Under the pieces are notes generated by a model. The model had not been told where the DNA came from. It did no database searches and saw only the letters and a list, made by a program, of their open reading frames with translations. 64,000 nucleotides of DNA from Mesorhizobium sp. CA8. GTDB lineage: Bacteria > Pseudomonadota > Alphaproteobacteria > Rhizobiales > Rhizobiaceae. The stretch spans positions 41,091 through 105,090 of the forward strand of contig NZ_JAIUHG010000025.1 in NCBI RefSeq assembly GCF_020164955.1, written 5' to 3'. Position numbers and translations under genes: made by a program. Numbering within the stretch: the first letter of the stretch is position 1; every line of letters begins with the position of its first letter. Shown here in pieces: positions 34,094-43,522 of this stretch.

Positions 34094-34782
34094 CACGCGC
34101 TCAGCCGTTTCAGCTTCTCGGCCGGCATGATCGGATAAACCTCGCCGCCCGAGCGGACGGCGAACATCGCCCTGCCGTCGATGTCGATCTCCTCGCCGTG
34201 CTCGACCAGTTCATACATCACCGGCCGCGCCACCAGCGCCTCCAACCGTCCGCGCACCAGCACATAGGGCTTCAACCCCCCGGTTTCGTGCTCGTCGACG
34301 AAGCGCAGCGGATGACCGGGGCCGGCCGCGACGACGTCGCCGACATTGGTACGGAAGGTGATGACCTGCTCGCCCCCGCTCCCCGACACGTCCATTTCGA
34401 CGGCGATGAAGGGCGCGTCGACGACGCGGATCCCGACCCGCTCGACCGGCGTCACCAAATAGGTCTTGCCGTCGTCATCCTTGCGCAGCACGCTGGAAAA
34501 GAGCTGCACCAGCGGCATGCGTCCGATCGGCGTGCCGAGGTAGAACCATGTGCCGTCGGCCTTGATCTCCATGTCGAGATCGCCGCAGAAATCGGGATTC
34601 CAGCGCTCGACCGGCGCCGGCCCCTTGCCGGCCCGCGCCGCGCGCGAGATCAGCGCCTCCAGGCCCCGCGCCTCGGTGGCCCCAGTCAGACTCTGGTTGC
34701 TCAGATTCTGGTTGCTCAGGCTCTGTTTGCCCAGGCTCTGCTCGTCCGAGCTTGGTTCACGATGTTCGCTGCGTTCGGCCAT
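34093..34782 (-). CDS. DUF1285 protein with N-terminal QSLSN-type pentapeptide repeat
   Basis: The 229-residue protein has a DUF1285 core (from about residue 45: VERWNPDFCGDLDMEIKADG, WFYLGTPIGRMPLVQLFSSV, HPLRFVDEHETGGLKPYVLV). DUF1285 proteins are soluble and of unknown function. Residues 15-34 are four copies of a five-residue unit (QSLGK, QSLSN, QNLSN, QSLTG), encoded by four 15-base tandem repeats. It begins the DUF1285-NUDIX-cca operon and diverges from moxR. Confidence 0.85.
   Translation of the reverse strand: MAERSEHREPSSDEQSLGKQSLSNQNLSNQSLTGATEARGLEALISRAARAGKGPAPVERWNPDFCGDLDMEIKADGTWFYLGTPIGRMPLVQLFSSVLRKDDDGKTYLVTPVERVGIRVVDAPFIAVEMDVSGSGGEQVITFRTNVGDVVAAGPGHPLRFVDEHETGGLKPYVLVRGRLEALVARPVMYELVEHGEEIDIDGRAMFAVRSGGEVYPIMPAEKLKRLSA
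34687..34746. repeat. Four 15-base tandem repeats inside the DUF1285 gene
   Basis: CAGACTCTGGTTGCT, CAGATTCTGGTTGCT, CAGGCTCTGTTTGCC and CAGGCTCTGCTCGTC follow one another without gap. The unit is a multiple of three, so copy number changes would keep the frame. Confidence 0.85.
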
Positions 34783-34936
34783 GGTCACGAAATAGTCACT
34801 GTTGTCCCGATTGTCAGCCTTGTCCGCCCGAGTCTGTGATTTAAGTTCAATTGCAGGCGCCGGGTGAGGCCGAATCGCGGCATTCTGCGGCATTGAGAAT
34901 GCAGGCCGGCATTTCCAACCACAAGGATCGAACGGC

Positions 34937-35941
34937 ATGAGCGTGATGATCAAGGAGAGCCCGATCAGCGAAAAAGCGATGATCGAGGAAGCCGAAAAGG
35001 CGCTGGCCGACATCTCCAGGGTCCGCGACGCGGTCGGCCGGGTGATCTTCGGCCAGGAAGCCGTCGTCGAGCGCGCACTGGTGGCGCTTCTGGCGGGCGG
35101 CCATGCGCTGCTGGTCGGTGTGCCGGGTCTCGCCAAGACCAAGCTGGTCGAGACATTGGGCATCGTGCTTGGCCTCGATTCGCGCCGCGTCCAGTTCACG
35201 CCCGACCTGATGCCGTCGGACATCCTCGGCTCCGAGGTGATGGAGCAGGACGAGTTCGGCAAGCGGTCCTTCCGCTTCATTTCCGGGCCGATCTTCACGC
35301 AATTGCTGATGGCGGACGAGATCAACCGCGCCTCGCCGCGCACGCAGTCGGCGCTGCTGCAGGCGATGCAGGAATATCATGTCACCATCGCCGGAGCCCG
35401 CCACGACCTGCCCTCGCCCTTCCATGTGCTGGCCACGCAGAACCCGCTGGAGCAGGAAGGCACCTATCCGCTCCCTGAGGCCCAGCTCGACCGTTTCCTG
35501 ATGCAAGTCGACATTCTCTATCCGGAGATCGAGGCGGAACGCCGCATCCTGCTCGAAACGACCGGCGTCGACGAGGCAAAGGCCGACAACGTGCTGCAGC
35601 CGGCCAGGCTCAGGGAAATCCAGACGCTGATCCGTCGCATGCCGGTGCCGGAAAGCGTCGTCGAGGCGATCCTCAAACTGGTGCGTTCGGCCCGGCCAGG
35701 CCAGGGCAATGCCGAGACCGACAAGCACGTCGCCTGGGGGCCGGGCCCCCGCGCCAGCCAGGCGCTGACCCTGTGCGCCCGCGCCCGCGCCCTATATGAT
35801 GGCAGGTTGGCGCCTTCGGTCGACGACGTTCGCGCCTTGGCCGAACCGGTGCTGCAGCATCGCATGGCGCTGACTTTCGCCGCCCGCGCCGAAGGCACTT
35901 CCGTGCGTGACGTGGTGGCGAAGCTGGCAAAAGGCATCTGA
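34937..35941 (+). CDS. MoxR-family AAA+ ATPase
   Basis: The 334-residue protein has the MoxR Walker A variant GVPGLAKTKLVETL (about 57-70), Walker B MADEINRASPRTQSALLQAM and the sensor-1 segment VLATQNPLEQEGTYPLPEAQ. MoxR ATPases act as chaperone-like assembly factors together with von Willebrand-type proteins. Its TGA overlaps the ATG of the DUF58 gene, and the four genes 34937-41765 form one operon. Promoter lies in the 154-base divergent region shared with DUF1285. Confidence 0.95.
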   Translation: MSVMIKESPISEKAMIEEAEKALADISRVRDAVGRVIFGQEAVVERALVALLAGGHALLVGVPGLAKTKLVETLGIVLGLDSRRVQFTPDLMPSDILGSEVMEQDEFGKRSFRFISGPIFTQLLMADEINRASPRTQSALLQAMQEYHVTIAGARHDLPSPFHVLATQNPLEQEGTYPLPEAQLDRFLMQVDILYPEIEAERRILLETTGVDEAKADNVLQPARLREIQTLIRRMPVPESVVEAILKLVRSARPGQGNAETDKHVAWGPGPRASQALTLCARARALYDGRLAPSVDDVRALAEPVLQHRMALTFAARAEGTSVRDVVAKLAKGI

Positions 35942-36855
35942 TGGGTCGAATAGGCGAGGTCCAGGCACCGGTTGCGACGCGCGACGCGCTCGCCCGTGGC
36001 CGGTTGCGGGCTTCACTGGTGCCGGACCTGCTGGTCGAGGCGCGCCGTATCGTCAATACGGTGATCGCCGGCTGGCATGGCCGCCGCAAGCGCGGCATCG
36101 GCGAGAATTTCTGGCAGTTCCGGCCTTATGTCGAAGGGGATTCCTCGCGCATCGACTGGCGCCGCTCGGCGAGAGATGACCATACCTATGTGCGCGACCG
36201 TGAATGGGAAGCCGCGCACACCGTCTGGCTCTGGGCCGACCCCTCGCCTTCGATGCTCTACAAATCCGCCGCGGCAAGCGTTTCCAAGGAATCGCGCGCG
36301 CTGGTGCTGGCGCTCGCCTTGGCCGAGCTTCTGTCGCGCAGCGGCGAGCGCATCGCCTGGCCGGGCCTGACCGACCCGTTCACCGCCCGCAGTGGCGCCG
36401 AGCGTATCGCCGCCCAGCTGAGCCATGCCGTTGCGCTTCCCGCCAAGCCGGATCTGTCGGCCATCCGCCGCTTCTGCGACATCGTGCTGGTCAGCGATTT
36501 TCTCGATCCGGTCGAGGAAACCATGGCTTGGCTCGACGTGCTCGCCCGCCACGGCGTGCGCGCGCATCTGATCGAGGTGGCCGATCCGGCGGAGGAAACC
36601 TTCCCCTATGCCGGCCGCACCGAGTTCACCGATCCCGAGACCGGCGACAAGCTGACCGCCGGCCGCGCCGAGATGCTGGCCGAGGAATATCGCCTGCTAT
36701 ACCGGGCCCGCCGCGAGGAACTGGCCGCCTGGTGCAAGCGTCTCGGCTGGAGCTACACCGTCAACCACACCGACCGCCTCGCCTCTGAGGCGCTGGTTCG
36801 TGTCCACTTGGCCATGACCGCCGACGGCACCAATTTCGGAAAGGCGGTCGCATGA
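35941..36855 (+). CDS. DUF58 protein
   Basis: The 304-residue protein contains the DUF58 signature GENFWQFRPYVEGDSSRIDW followed by RRSARDDHTYVRDREWEAAH. It has a degenerate von Willebrand A fold with TVWLWADPSPSM in place of the MIDAS strand. There is no membrane helix. DUF58 proteins are partners of MoxR ATPases. Start and stop overlap both neighbours, so the operon is tightly coupled. Confidence 0.93.
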   Translation: MGRIGEVQAPVATRDALARGRLRASLVPDLLVEARRIVNTVIAGWHGRRKRGIGENFWQFRPYVEGDSSRIDWRRSARDDHTYVRDREWEAAHTVWLWADPSPSMLYKSAAASVSKESRALVLALALAELLSRSGERIAWPGLTDPFTARSGAERIAAQLSHAVALPAKPDLSAIRRFCDIVLVSDFLDPVEETMAWLDVLARHGVRAHLIEVADPAEETFPYAGRTEFTDPETGDKLTAGRAEMLAEEYRLLYRARREELAAWCKRLGWSYTVNHTDRLASEALVRVHLAMTADGTNFGKAVA

Positions 36856-39674
36856 GTTGGCTGCCGCTTTCCTTCGGGGCGCCCATGGTGCTGTGGGGCC
36901 TTCTGGCGCTGCCGGTGATCTGGTGGCTGCTGCGCTTCACCCCGCCCAGGCCGCAGATGGAGGTTTTCCCGCCGCTGAGAATTCTCGCCCGGGTCCTGAG
37001 GCGCGAAGAAACCCCGCAGCAAAGCCCGTGGTGGCTGACGCTGCTTCGTTTGCTGATGGCGGCGCTCATCGTGATGGCGCTGGGCGAGCCGGTCTTCAAT
37101 CCGCGCGAAAAACTGCCGGCGGAAGGTGCCGCCCTGGCGCTTGTCGTCGACAATGGCTGGGCGAGCGCCGCCGACTGGAACAAGCGCGTGGCCACCGCCG
37201 AGCGGCTGATCGCCGACGCCGGCTCGAACGGCGTGCCGGTCGTGATCGCCTTCACCGCCGAGAAGCCCAATGCCGAGATCGGCCCTTTCGACGCCTCGGC
37301 CGCGCTCGATCACCTGCGTGCCGCCAAGCCGCGGCCGATTCCTACCGACAGGCCCGCCGTCTACGCCCGCGTCGCCGCCGCGTTGGAGCGCCTGCCGGGC
37401 GCCAGCGTCGTGGTGCTCGCCGATGGGCTTGCCGCCAAAGGCGACGAAGCCGCTTTCAGGACGCTGCTCGAAAAGAATGCGACACGGCTGGTCTGGGCCA
37501 CGTCCGACCGGCCCTCCGTGACCGGCCTGATCGGCGCCGAGAATCAGGTCGACGGTTTCGCTTTGACCGCCATTCGCGCGCCCGGCAATCCGGCGCCGGC
37601 GCAGGTCACCGCTGGCGCCTTCGACGACAAGGGCCGCCGCATCGCCGATGCGACGCTGACCTTCGCGCCGGGCGAAGCCACCGCCACGGGAACAATGGCG
37701 GTCCCCTTCGAACTGCGCAACGATTTCGCTTCGATCGCGCTCGACGGCGAGCGCCAGGCCGGCGCCGTGCGCGTGCTGGACGAGAGCTCCAAACGCCGCC
37801 GCGTCGGCCTTCTGTCGCAGGCCGAGGCCGACCAGGCGCAGCCGCTTCTGTCGCCGCTCTATTACATCCGCCGCGCCCTGCAGCCGTTCGCCGACCTGGT
37901 CGAGCCGTCGAGCGCCGATCTGGCCGACGCCATTCCGCAGCTTCTCGACCAGAAGCCGGCGATGATCATCATGGCCGATGTCGGCACCATCCCGGCGCAG
38001 GTCAAGCAGCGGCTGGTCGACTGGGTCGACAAGGGCGGCACGCTGGTGCGCTTTGCCGGTCCCCGTCTTGCCGCGGCCGGCAATGACGACGACCTTTTGC
38101 CGGTCAGGCTGCGCAGCGGCGAGCGCGCGCTGGGCGGCGCGCTGTCCTGGACGACGCCGCAGGCGGTGACCGAATTCCCGAAGAACGGTCCCTTCGCCGA
38201 TCTTTCGCCGCCCTCCGAGGTGACGGTGAGCCGGCAGGTTCTGGCCGAGCCGACGCCCGACATCGTCGAGCGCACCTGGGCCACGCTCGCCGACGGCACG
38301 CCGCTGGTGACGGGCATGAAGAAGGACAAGGGCACGCTGGTGCTCTTTCATGTCACGCCCGAGGCGACCTGGTCGAACCTGCCGATCTCCGGCAGCTTCG
38401 TCGAAATGCTGAGACGCGTCGTGCAGCTGTCGCGCAACCAGGGCGCCGCGATCGCCAATGCCGAGGCCACCGCCGCATCGCTCGCGCCCTACCGCATGAT
38501 CAGCGCCGACGGCATGCTGACGCCGCCCTCACCGGATGCCCGGCCGCTGGTGCCCGGCGCCGGTCCGCTGCCGGTGACGCTGGAGAATCCGCCCGGCCTT
38601 TACGGCTCCGAAACGGGCGTCTTCGCGCATAATCTGCTCGATGCGTCGAGCACGTTCACGCCGCTGGTCCGTCCGCAGGTTTCGCTGCCGGTGACAGCCA
38701 TCCCCTATGCCTTCGATGAATCGGAGAACCTGAAGGGCCCGCTGGTCGCCATCGCGCTCCTGTTGATGGTGCTCGACACTTTGGCCGTGTTCGGGATGGG
38801 CGGTCTGCTGGCGCGCCGGCCGCGCCGCGCCGGCACGGCGGCGACCGCCGCGGCCGTTCTGGTCGTGCTGGGCGGCCTCTTCGGCCATGCCGATCTTGCC
38901 CGCGCCGACGATTCCAAGCCCGGCGACACCCAGGCGATCGAAGACATTTCGAAAACCCGCATCGCTTATGTCATCACCGGCGAGCCGGGCGTCGATTCGA
39001 TCAGCCGCGCCGGCCTCGAGGGCCTCACCCGTTTCCTGGTCGAGAAGACCGCGCTCGAGCCCGGCCCGCCGGCCGGCGTCGACATCGCCAAGGACGAACT
39101 ATCCTTCTTCCCGCTGATCTATTGGCCGATCGATGCGACGGCGCCCATGCCCAGCCAGGCGGCGATCGCCCGCATCGACGCCTATATGCAGCAGGGCGGC
39201 ACGGTACTGTTCGACACGCGGGACCAGTTTTCCAACGGCATTGGCGCCGGCTCGGCAAGCCCGGCGACCGAGCGGCTGCGCGACATCCTGGGTAATCTCA
39301 ACGTGCCGCCACTGGAGCCGGTGCCGTCGGACCACGTGCTGACCAAGTCCTTCTTCATCCTTCCGGAATTCCCCGGCCGTTTCAACGGCAGCCCGCTCTG
39401 GGTCGAGGCCTCGCTCGACGCCAGCAACACCGAGAACCGCCCCGTGCGCACCGGCGACGGCGTCTCGCCGATCATGATCACCGCCAATGATTTCGCCGGC
39501 GCCTGGGCGACCGACGAGAACGGCGATCCGATGCTGCCGACCGTGCCGCCGGATCCGATGCAGCGCATCTACGCGCTGCGTGCCGGCGTCAACATCATGA
39601 TGTATATGCTGACCGGCAACTACAAATCCGATCAGGTGCATGTGCCGGTGCTGCTCGAACGGCTGGGGCAGTAG
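36852..39674 (+). CDS. DUF4159-containing membrane protein (BatA-like)
   Basis: The 940-residue protein starts with two membrane helices (MVLWGLLALPVIWWLLRF, LTLLRLLMAALIVMALGEP), as in the BatA N-terminal domain. It continues with a large extracytoplasmic region containing a VWA-like segment (ALALVVDNGWASAADWNKRV), then a third membrane region (LVAIALLLMVLDTLAVFGMG, about 635-655). It ends in a DUF4159 domain (KTRIAYVITGEPGVDSISRA to the end). The function is probably in envelope stress or assembly with MoxR. Confidence 0.9.
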   Translation: MSWLPLSFGAPMVLWGLLALPVIWWLLRFTPPRPQMEVFPPLRILARVLRREETPQQSPWWLTLLRLLMAALIVMALGEPVFNPREKLPAEGAALALVVDNGWASAADWNKRVATAERLIADAGSNGVPVVIAFTAEKPNAEIGPFDASAALDHLRAAKPRPIPTDRPAVYARVAAALERLPGASVVVLADGLAAKGDEAAFRTLLEKNATRLVWATSDRPSVTGLIGAENQVDGFALTAIRAPGNPAPAQVTAGAFDDKGRRIADATLTFAPGEATATGTMAVPFELRNDFASIALDGERQAGAVRVLDESSKRRRVGLLSQAEADQAQPLLSPLYYIRRALQPFADLVEPSSADLADAIPQLLDQKPAMIIMADVGTIPAQVKQRLVDWVDKGGTLVRFAGPRLAAAGNDDDLLPVRLRSGERALGGALSWTTPQAVTEFPKNGPFADLSPPSEVTVSRQVLAEPTPDIVERTWATLADGTPLVTGMKKDKGTLVLFHVTPEATWSNLPISGSFVEMLRRVVQLSRNQGAAIANAEATAASLAPYRMISADGMLTPPSPDARPLVPGAGPLPVTLENPPGLYGSETGVFAHNLLDASSTFTPLVRPQVSLPVTAIPYAFDESENLKGPLVAIALLLMVLDTLAVFGMGGLLARRPRRAGTAATAAAVLVVLGGLFGHADLARADDSKPGDTQAIEDISKTRIAYVITGEPGVDSISRAGLEGLTRFLVEKTALEPGPPAGVDIAKDELSFFPLIYWPIDATAPMPSQAAIARIDAYMQQGGTVLFDTRDQFSNGIGAGSASPATERLRDILGNLNVPPLEPVPSDHVLTKSFFILPEFPGRFNGSPLWVEASLDASNTENRPVRTGDGVSPIMITANDFAGAWATDENGDPMLPTVPPDPMQRIYALRAGVNIMMYMLTGNYKSDQVHVPVLLERLGQ

Positions 39675-39677
39675 ATC

Positions 39678-41765
39678 ATGAACTGGTCTATCTCGTTCGA
39701 ACCGCTTCTCTCCTGGCCGCTCTTCGGCCTGCTCTTCGTGCCCTTGCTCTTGCTGGCTCTGGTCGGCCTGTGGTTCCGCCAGCGCGGATCGGCATTGCGC
39801 TTCATTGCGCTGCTCGCGCTTGCCGCTTCATTGCTCAATCCCGTTTTCCTCGCCGAGGAGCGCGAGGCGCTGAAGAGCGTCGTCGCTCTTGTCGTCGACC
39901 GCAGCCAGAGCCAGGACATCGGCGACCGCACCAAGCAGACCGACGAAGCGCTGGCCGGCCTGCAGCAGCGTCTTGCCCGCTTCAAGCAGTTCGATGTCCG
40001 TGTCGTCGAGGCCGGCAAGTCCGAAGCCGCCGACGATCGCACCGAAACCAGGCTGTTCAGCGCGCTGGAAGGCGTCTTCCGCGACGTGCCGCCGTCGCGC
40101 ATCGGCGGTGCCGTCATGATCACCGACGGCGAGGTGCATGATGCGCCTGCCGGCGCGCCGGAGTTCAACGCGCCGCTGCACGCGCTGATCACCGGCAATG
40201 AGCATGAGAAGGACCGCCGCATCCGTTTCGAGAACGCGCCGCGCTTCGGTCTCGTCGGCAAGCCGCTCGACATGACCTACCGCGTCATTTCGACGGAAGG
40301 AGACGGCGCGCCTGTGGACGTGCGCGTCTCGGTCAATGGCGAGCAGGTCTCGGTCGAGCACGCGACCGTCGGCCAACCGATGAAGCTCTCGGTCACGATA
40401 CCCAACGCCGGCCGCAACATCGTCCAGCTCGGCATCGACCGGGAGCCCAGCGAACTGACCGACGCCAACAACCGGGCGATTGCCCTGGTCGACGGCATCC
40501 GCGAGAATCTGCGCGTGCTCTTGGTCTCCGGCGAGCCGCATGCCGGCGAGCGCACCTGGCGCAACCTTTTGAAGTCGGACGCGTCGGTCGATCTCGTCCA
40601 TTTCACCATCCTGCGCCCGCCGGAAAAGCAGGACGGTACGCCGATCAACGAATTGTCGCTGATCGCTTTCCCGACGCGCGAGCTGTTCGTCGAGAAGATC
40701 AAGGATTTCGACCTGATCATCTTCGACCGCTACCAGCACCGCGACGTGCTGCCGATCCTCTATTACGATTACATCTCCGAATATGTCGAAAAAGGCGGTG
40801 CGCTGCTGATTGCCGCCGGCCCCGAATATGCCGGCGAAAACTCCATTGCCCGCACGCCGCTCAACGCCGCGCTGCCGGCCATGCCGACCGGCGAAGTGGT
40901 GGACAAGGCCTTCTATCCGCGCCTGACCGATCTCGGCCAGCGCCATCCGGTGACGCGCGGGCTCGACGGCTCGGCAAGCGAGCCGCCACATTGGAGCCGC
41001 TGGTTCCGCACCATCGGCGTCAAGAACCCGGAAGGCGAAGTGGTGATGAAGGGCGCCGACAACCGGCCCTTGCTCCTGCTCGACCGCAAGGGTGAAGGCC
41101 GGGTCGGTATGCTCTTGTCAGACCAGGGCTGGCTGTGGGCGCGCGGCTTCGAAGGCGGCGGACCGCATGTCCAGCTCTACCGGCGCATTGCCCATTGGCT
41201 GATGAAGGAGCCTGAGCTGGAGGAGGAGCGGCTGACCGCCGACGGCCGCGGCATGGTGCTCGAAATCCGCCGCCAGACGATGAGCGACGATCCGGGTCCC
41301 GCCCAGGTGATCACGCCGTCCGGCAAGACCGTGACGGTGAAGCTCGAGAAGGCCGAGCCCGGCATTTTCACCGGAAGCCTGCTGACCAGCGAGATCGGCC
41401 TTTACCAGATCGGCAATGGCGATCTCACCGCGCTTGCCCATGTCGGTCCGGTCAACGCGCCGGAATTCTCCGACGTGGTTTCGACCGAGAACAGGCTGAA
41501 AGCGCCGGCCGAGGCGACCGGCGGCAGCGTACGGCGGCTGGCGCCGTCGTCGACGCTCGCCAATCTCGCCGGCGGCGTGACCCTGCCGTCGATCGTGCCG
41601 GTCCGCTCCTCAGCGGCCGCTTCGGGCGACGATTGGATAGGCCTGCGCACGACCGATGATAGCACGCTCAAGGCCGTGTCGCGCGTGCCGCTGTTCGGCG
41701 GCTTCCTCGGCCTCGGCCTCTTGCTGCTCGCCATCGGCTCGATGTGGTATCGCGAAGGACGGTGA
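39678..41765 (+). CDS. Membrane protein of the MoxR cluster with glutamine-amidotransferase-like region
   Basis: The 695-residue protein has two N-terminal helices (LLFVPLLLLALVGLWF; LRFIALLALAASLLNPVFLA), a VWA-like segment beginning LKSVVALVVDRSQSQDIGDR, a class I amidotransferase-like segment (FDLIIFDRYQHRDVLPILYY, EYVEKGGALLIAAGPEYAGE), and a C-terminal helix (FGGFLGLGLLLLAIGSMWY). The anchored, mostly periplasmic layout matches the last gene of rhizobial moxR operons. It follows the DUF4159 gene by three bases. Confidence 0.88.
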   Translation: MNWSISFEPLLSWPLFGLLFVPLLLLALVGLWFRQRGSALRFIALLALAASLLNPVFLAEEREALKSVVALVVDRSQSQDIGDRTKQTDEALAGLQQRLARFKQFDVRVVEAGKSEAADDRTETRLFSALEGVFRDVPPSRIGGAVMITDGEVHDAPAGAPEFNAPLHALITGNEHEKDRRIRFENAPRFGLVGKPLDMTYRVISTEGDGAPVDVRVSVNGEQVSVEHATVGQPMKLSVTIPNAGRNIVQLGIDREPSELTDANNRAIALVDGIRENLRVLLVSGEPHAGERTWRNLLKSDASVDLVHFTILRPPEKQDGTPINELSLIAFPTRELFVEKIKDFDLIIFDRYQHRDVLPILYYDYISEYVEKGGALLIAAGPEYAGENSIARTPLNAALPAMPTGEVVDKAFYPRLTDLGQRHPVTRGLDGSASEPPHWSRWFRTIGVKNPEGEVVMKGADNRPLLLLDRKGEGRVGMLLSDQGWLWARGFEGGGPHVQLYRRIAHWLMKEPELEEERLTADGRGMVLEIRRQTMSDDPGPAQVITPSGKTVTVKLEKAEPGIFTGSLLTSEIGLYQIGNGDLTALAHVGPVNAPEFSDVVSTENRLKAPAEATGGSVRRLAPSSTLANLAGGVTLPSIVPVRSSAAASGDDWIGLRTTDDSTLKAVSRVPLFGGFLGLGLLLLAIGSMWYREGR

Positions 41766-41807
41766 CGCCACCTCTTCCTTCTTCCCTTGTGAGAGAAGCG
41801 CCCTGCC

Positions 41808-42113
41808 CTATTCTTCCGGCTCGGTCGTGAACAGCAGCGGGTAGCCCTTGGCCTTGCCGGCATCGGTTGCGCGCGCCGCCTTGGTCTCGGCGACGTCGCG
41901 CGTAAACACCGCGACGACGCACACGCCGCGCGTATGCGCGGTGATCATGACGCGGTGCGCCTGGTCCTCGCTGAGCTTGAACTCTCCCTTGAGCACCGTC
42001 ACCACGAATTCGCGCGGCGTGAAATCGTCATTGACGAGGATGACCTTGTAGAGCTTCGGCCGCTCGGTTTTCGGCTGCGTCTTGGTGCGGGGGTTGAGGA
42101 CGGTTTCGGGCAT
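41808..42113 (-). CDS. clpS: ATP-dependent Clp protease adaptor ClpS
   Basis: The 101-residue protein has the N-degron-binding fold motifs LYKVILVNDDFTPREFVV and AHRVMITAHTRGVCVVAVFT. ClpS delivers proteins with destabilising N-termini to ClpAP. Alphaproteobacteria often have two ClpS paralogues; clpA is not adjacent here, so this may be the second one (ClpS2). That choice needs sequence comparison. Confidence 0.95.
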   Translation of the reverse strand: MPETVLNPRTKTQPKTERPKLYKVILVNDDFTPREFVVTVLKGEFKLSEDQAHRVMITAHTRGVCVVAVFTRDVAETKAARATDAGKAKGYPLLFTTEPEE

Positions 42114-42245
42114 CGGAATCCACCAGCGATGAACTGGGTTTTCATTTTCACTTTGTCACGCAGGAACGCGCACGTCTATTTGCCTGCGCAGCGGCAACAG
42201 GGCCAATGCGATGAAAACTCTATGTGGGGAAGCGTTCCCTGCCGG

Positions 42246-42560
42246 TCAACGGCCCTGCCGCCCGGCCGTGCGCGACCTGTCGGGGCCGCCTGATCCGCGC
42301 TCCAGGAGTGCGAAGAACATCCAAGCGACAAAGCCGATCATCGTCACGCCGGCCAGCACGAGCAAAATCCACGACTGCGCCGGCGTGATGTAGTCGAAGC
42401 TCGAAGAGATCAGCGGAGCGAACAGCTCAGGCTCGGTCCTGCCGCTGGCCGGATCCGGCACGGGGCTTGCGGTAAAGATCATCAACGACCGCGCGGCCGC
42501 CGTGGCGATCAGGCCGCCGAGTGTGAGCGAACGCATCAGGGACGAAAACCGCTTCTTCAT
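42246..42560 (-). CDS. Hypothetical small membrane protein
   Basis: From the ATG at 42558-42560 the protein has 104 residues. There are two hydrophobic segments, LTLGGLIATAAARSLMIFTA near the N-terminus and SWILLVLAGVTMIGFVAWMF near residue 75, and a basic tail. It could be a two-helix inner-membrane protein. I do not recognise it; composition and codon use look real. Confidence 0.55.
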   Translation of the reverse strand: MKKRFSSLMRSLTLGGLIATAAARSLMIFTASPVPDPASGRTEPELFAPLISSSFDYITPAQSWILLVLAGVTMIGFVAWMFFALLERGSGGPDRSRTAGRQGR

Positions 42561-42715
42561 GCGGATTGTCCTACTGCACCGGCATTGCAATCAGGTTAAA
42601 GGTCGCGCCAGGCGCAGCGGAAAGCTGCCGGTTGGGAGGCTTCCGTGCGTAAGCCGCTCCGGCCGAAATGGCCGGAACGGCTTTGCAATTTGCAAGATGA
42701 TGCCGAAGCCCCGGA

Positions 42716-42949
42716 TCAGGTCTTCGGGGCGTCCTTCTTGTCGGCCTTCTTGACGACCTTCTTGTGCTTCTTGGCCGTCTTCTTGACGACTTTCTTCGCC
42801 GGCTTGGCGGTGGCGTCGGCCGGAGCGGTCGTGGTGGTCGTCGTCGAAGCAGCCGGAGCGGTGGTCGTCGTCTGGGCGTTGCCGAGAGCCGGCATCGCGA
42901 ACGCGAGAGCAACACCGAGGCCGAGGGCGGAGAGGATGGACTTCTTCAT
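42716..42949 (-). CDS. Small exported Lys/Ala/Thr-rich protein
   Basis: The 77-residue protein has a signal peptide (MKKSILSALGLGVALAFAMP, cleavage near GNAQ). The mature part consists of a Thr/Ala tract (TTTTAPAASTTTTTTAPADA) and a Lys-rich tail (KKVVKKTAKKHKKVVKKADK). It is low-complexity and very basic, so it may bind nucleic acid, anionic envelope polymers or metals. No known domain. Confidence 0.7.
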   Translation of the reverse strand: MKKSILSALGLGVALAFAMPALGNAQTTTTAPAASTTTTTTAPADATAKPAKKVVKKTAKKHKKVVKKADKKDAPKT

Positions 42950-42985
42950 GGCTTCATTTCCTTTTCTTGCAGATCTGGATGAGCG

Positions 42986-43288
42986 TCACTGAACGGGATC
43001 GATCGGCGTCACTCCAAGCAGCTTCAAAGCGTTTGCGAGCGTCCGGATTCCCTGTGCCTGTTTCTTGTTGGCGCAGAACCGGTTTCCCTTTCTTTGCAGT
43101 GCTTTCGCCGCGGTGACCTGCGTTGCCGCGGCATGGGTTTCGAGGGCTTCGTCAACCTGACGGCTCAGATTGGTGCAACGCTCGGTCCGGGTGAGCGGGG
43201 CGACTTTCGCGGTGGAGGCGCCGGCCGCGGCTGTGATGAGTGATATGCTGAGCAAAGCACCCATCACGCTGATCCAGAACCTCTGCAT
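42986..43288 (-). CDS. Small exported protein of unknown function
   Basis: The 100-residue protein has a signal peptide (FWISVMGALLSISLITAAAG) and a short helical mature domain with two cysteines (ERCTNLSRQVDEALETHAAA and GNRFCANKKQAQGIRTLANA), which may form a disulfide. It lies 36 bases upstream of the Lys-rich gene on the same strand and diverges from the two-component system. Unknown function. Confidence 0.7.
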   Translation of the reverse strand: MQRFWISVMGALLSISLITAAAGASTAKVAPLTRTERCTNLSRQVDEALETHAAATQVTAAKALQRKGNRFCANKKQAQGIRTLANALKLLGVTPIDPVQ

Positions 43289-43522
43289 TGGTCTTGTCCG
43301 TTACTCCGGAAACTTGCGTCGCAGCCGATGACCTGACCGCCACGGCACCGGTTATGCCCTTGAAATTTTTCACGAGTTTTTCCCAACTGTAGAATTTTGT
43401 TTCCGGATTGTTTCTGGGGAATCCGCGCAGCGCGCGATCGCGGCCACTGGCCAAGATGTGGCCCGAATTCTATCGTGTGGGTGTTTCGCGAAGAACGTCC
43501 GGCAAAGAACGATAGGTTTCGA

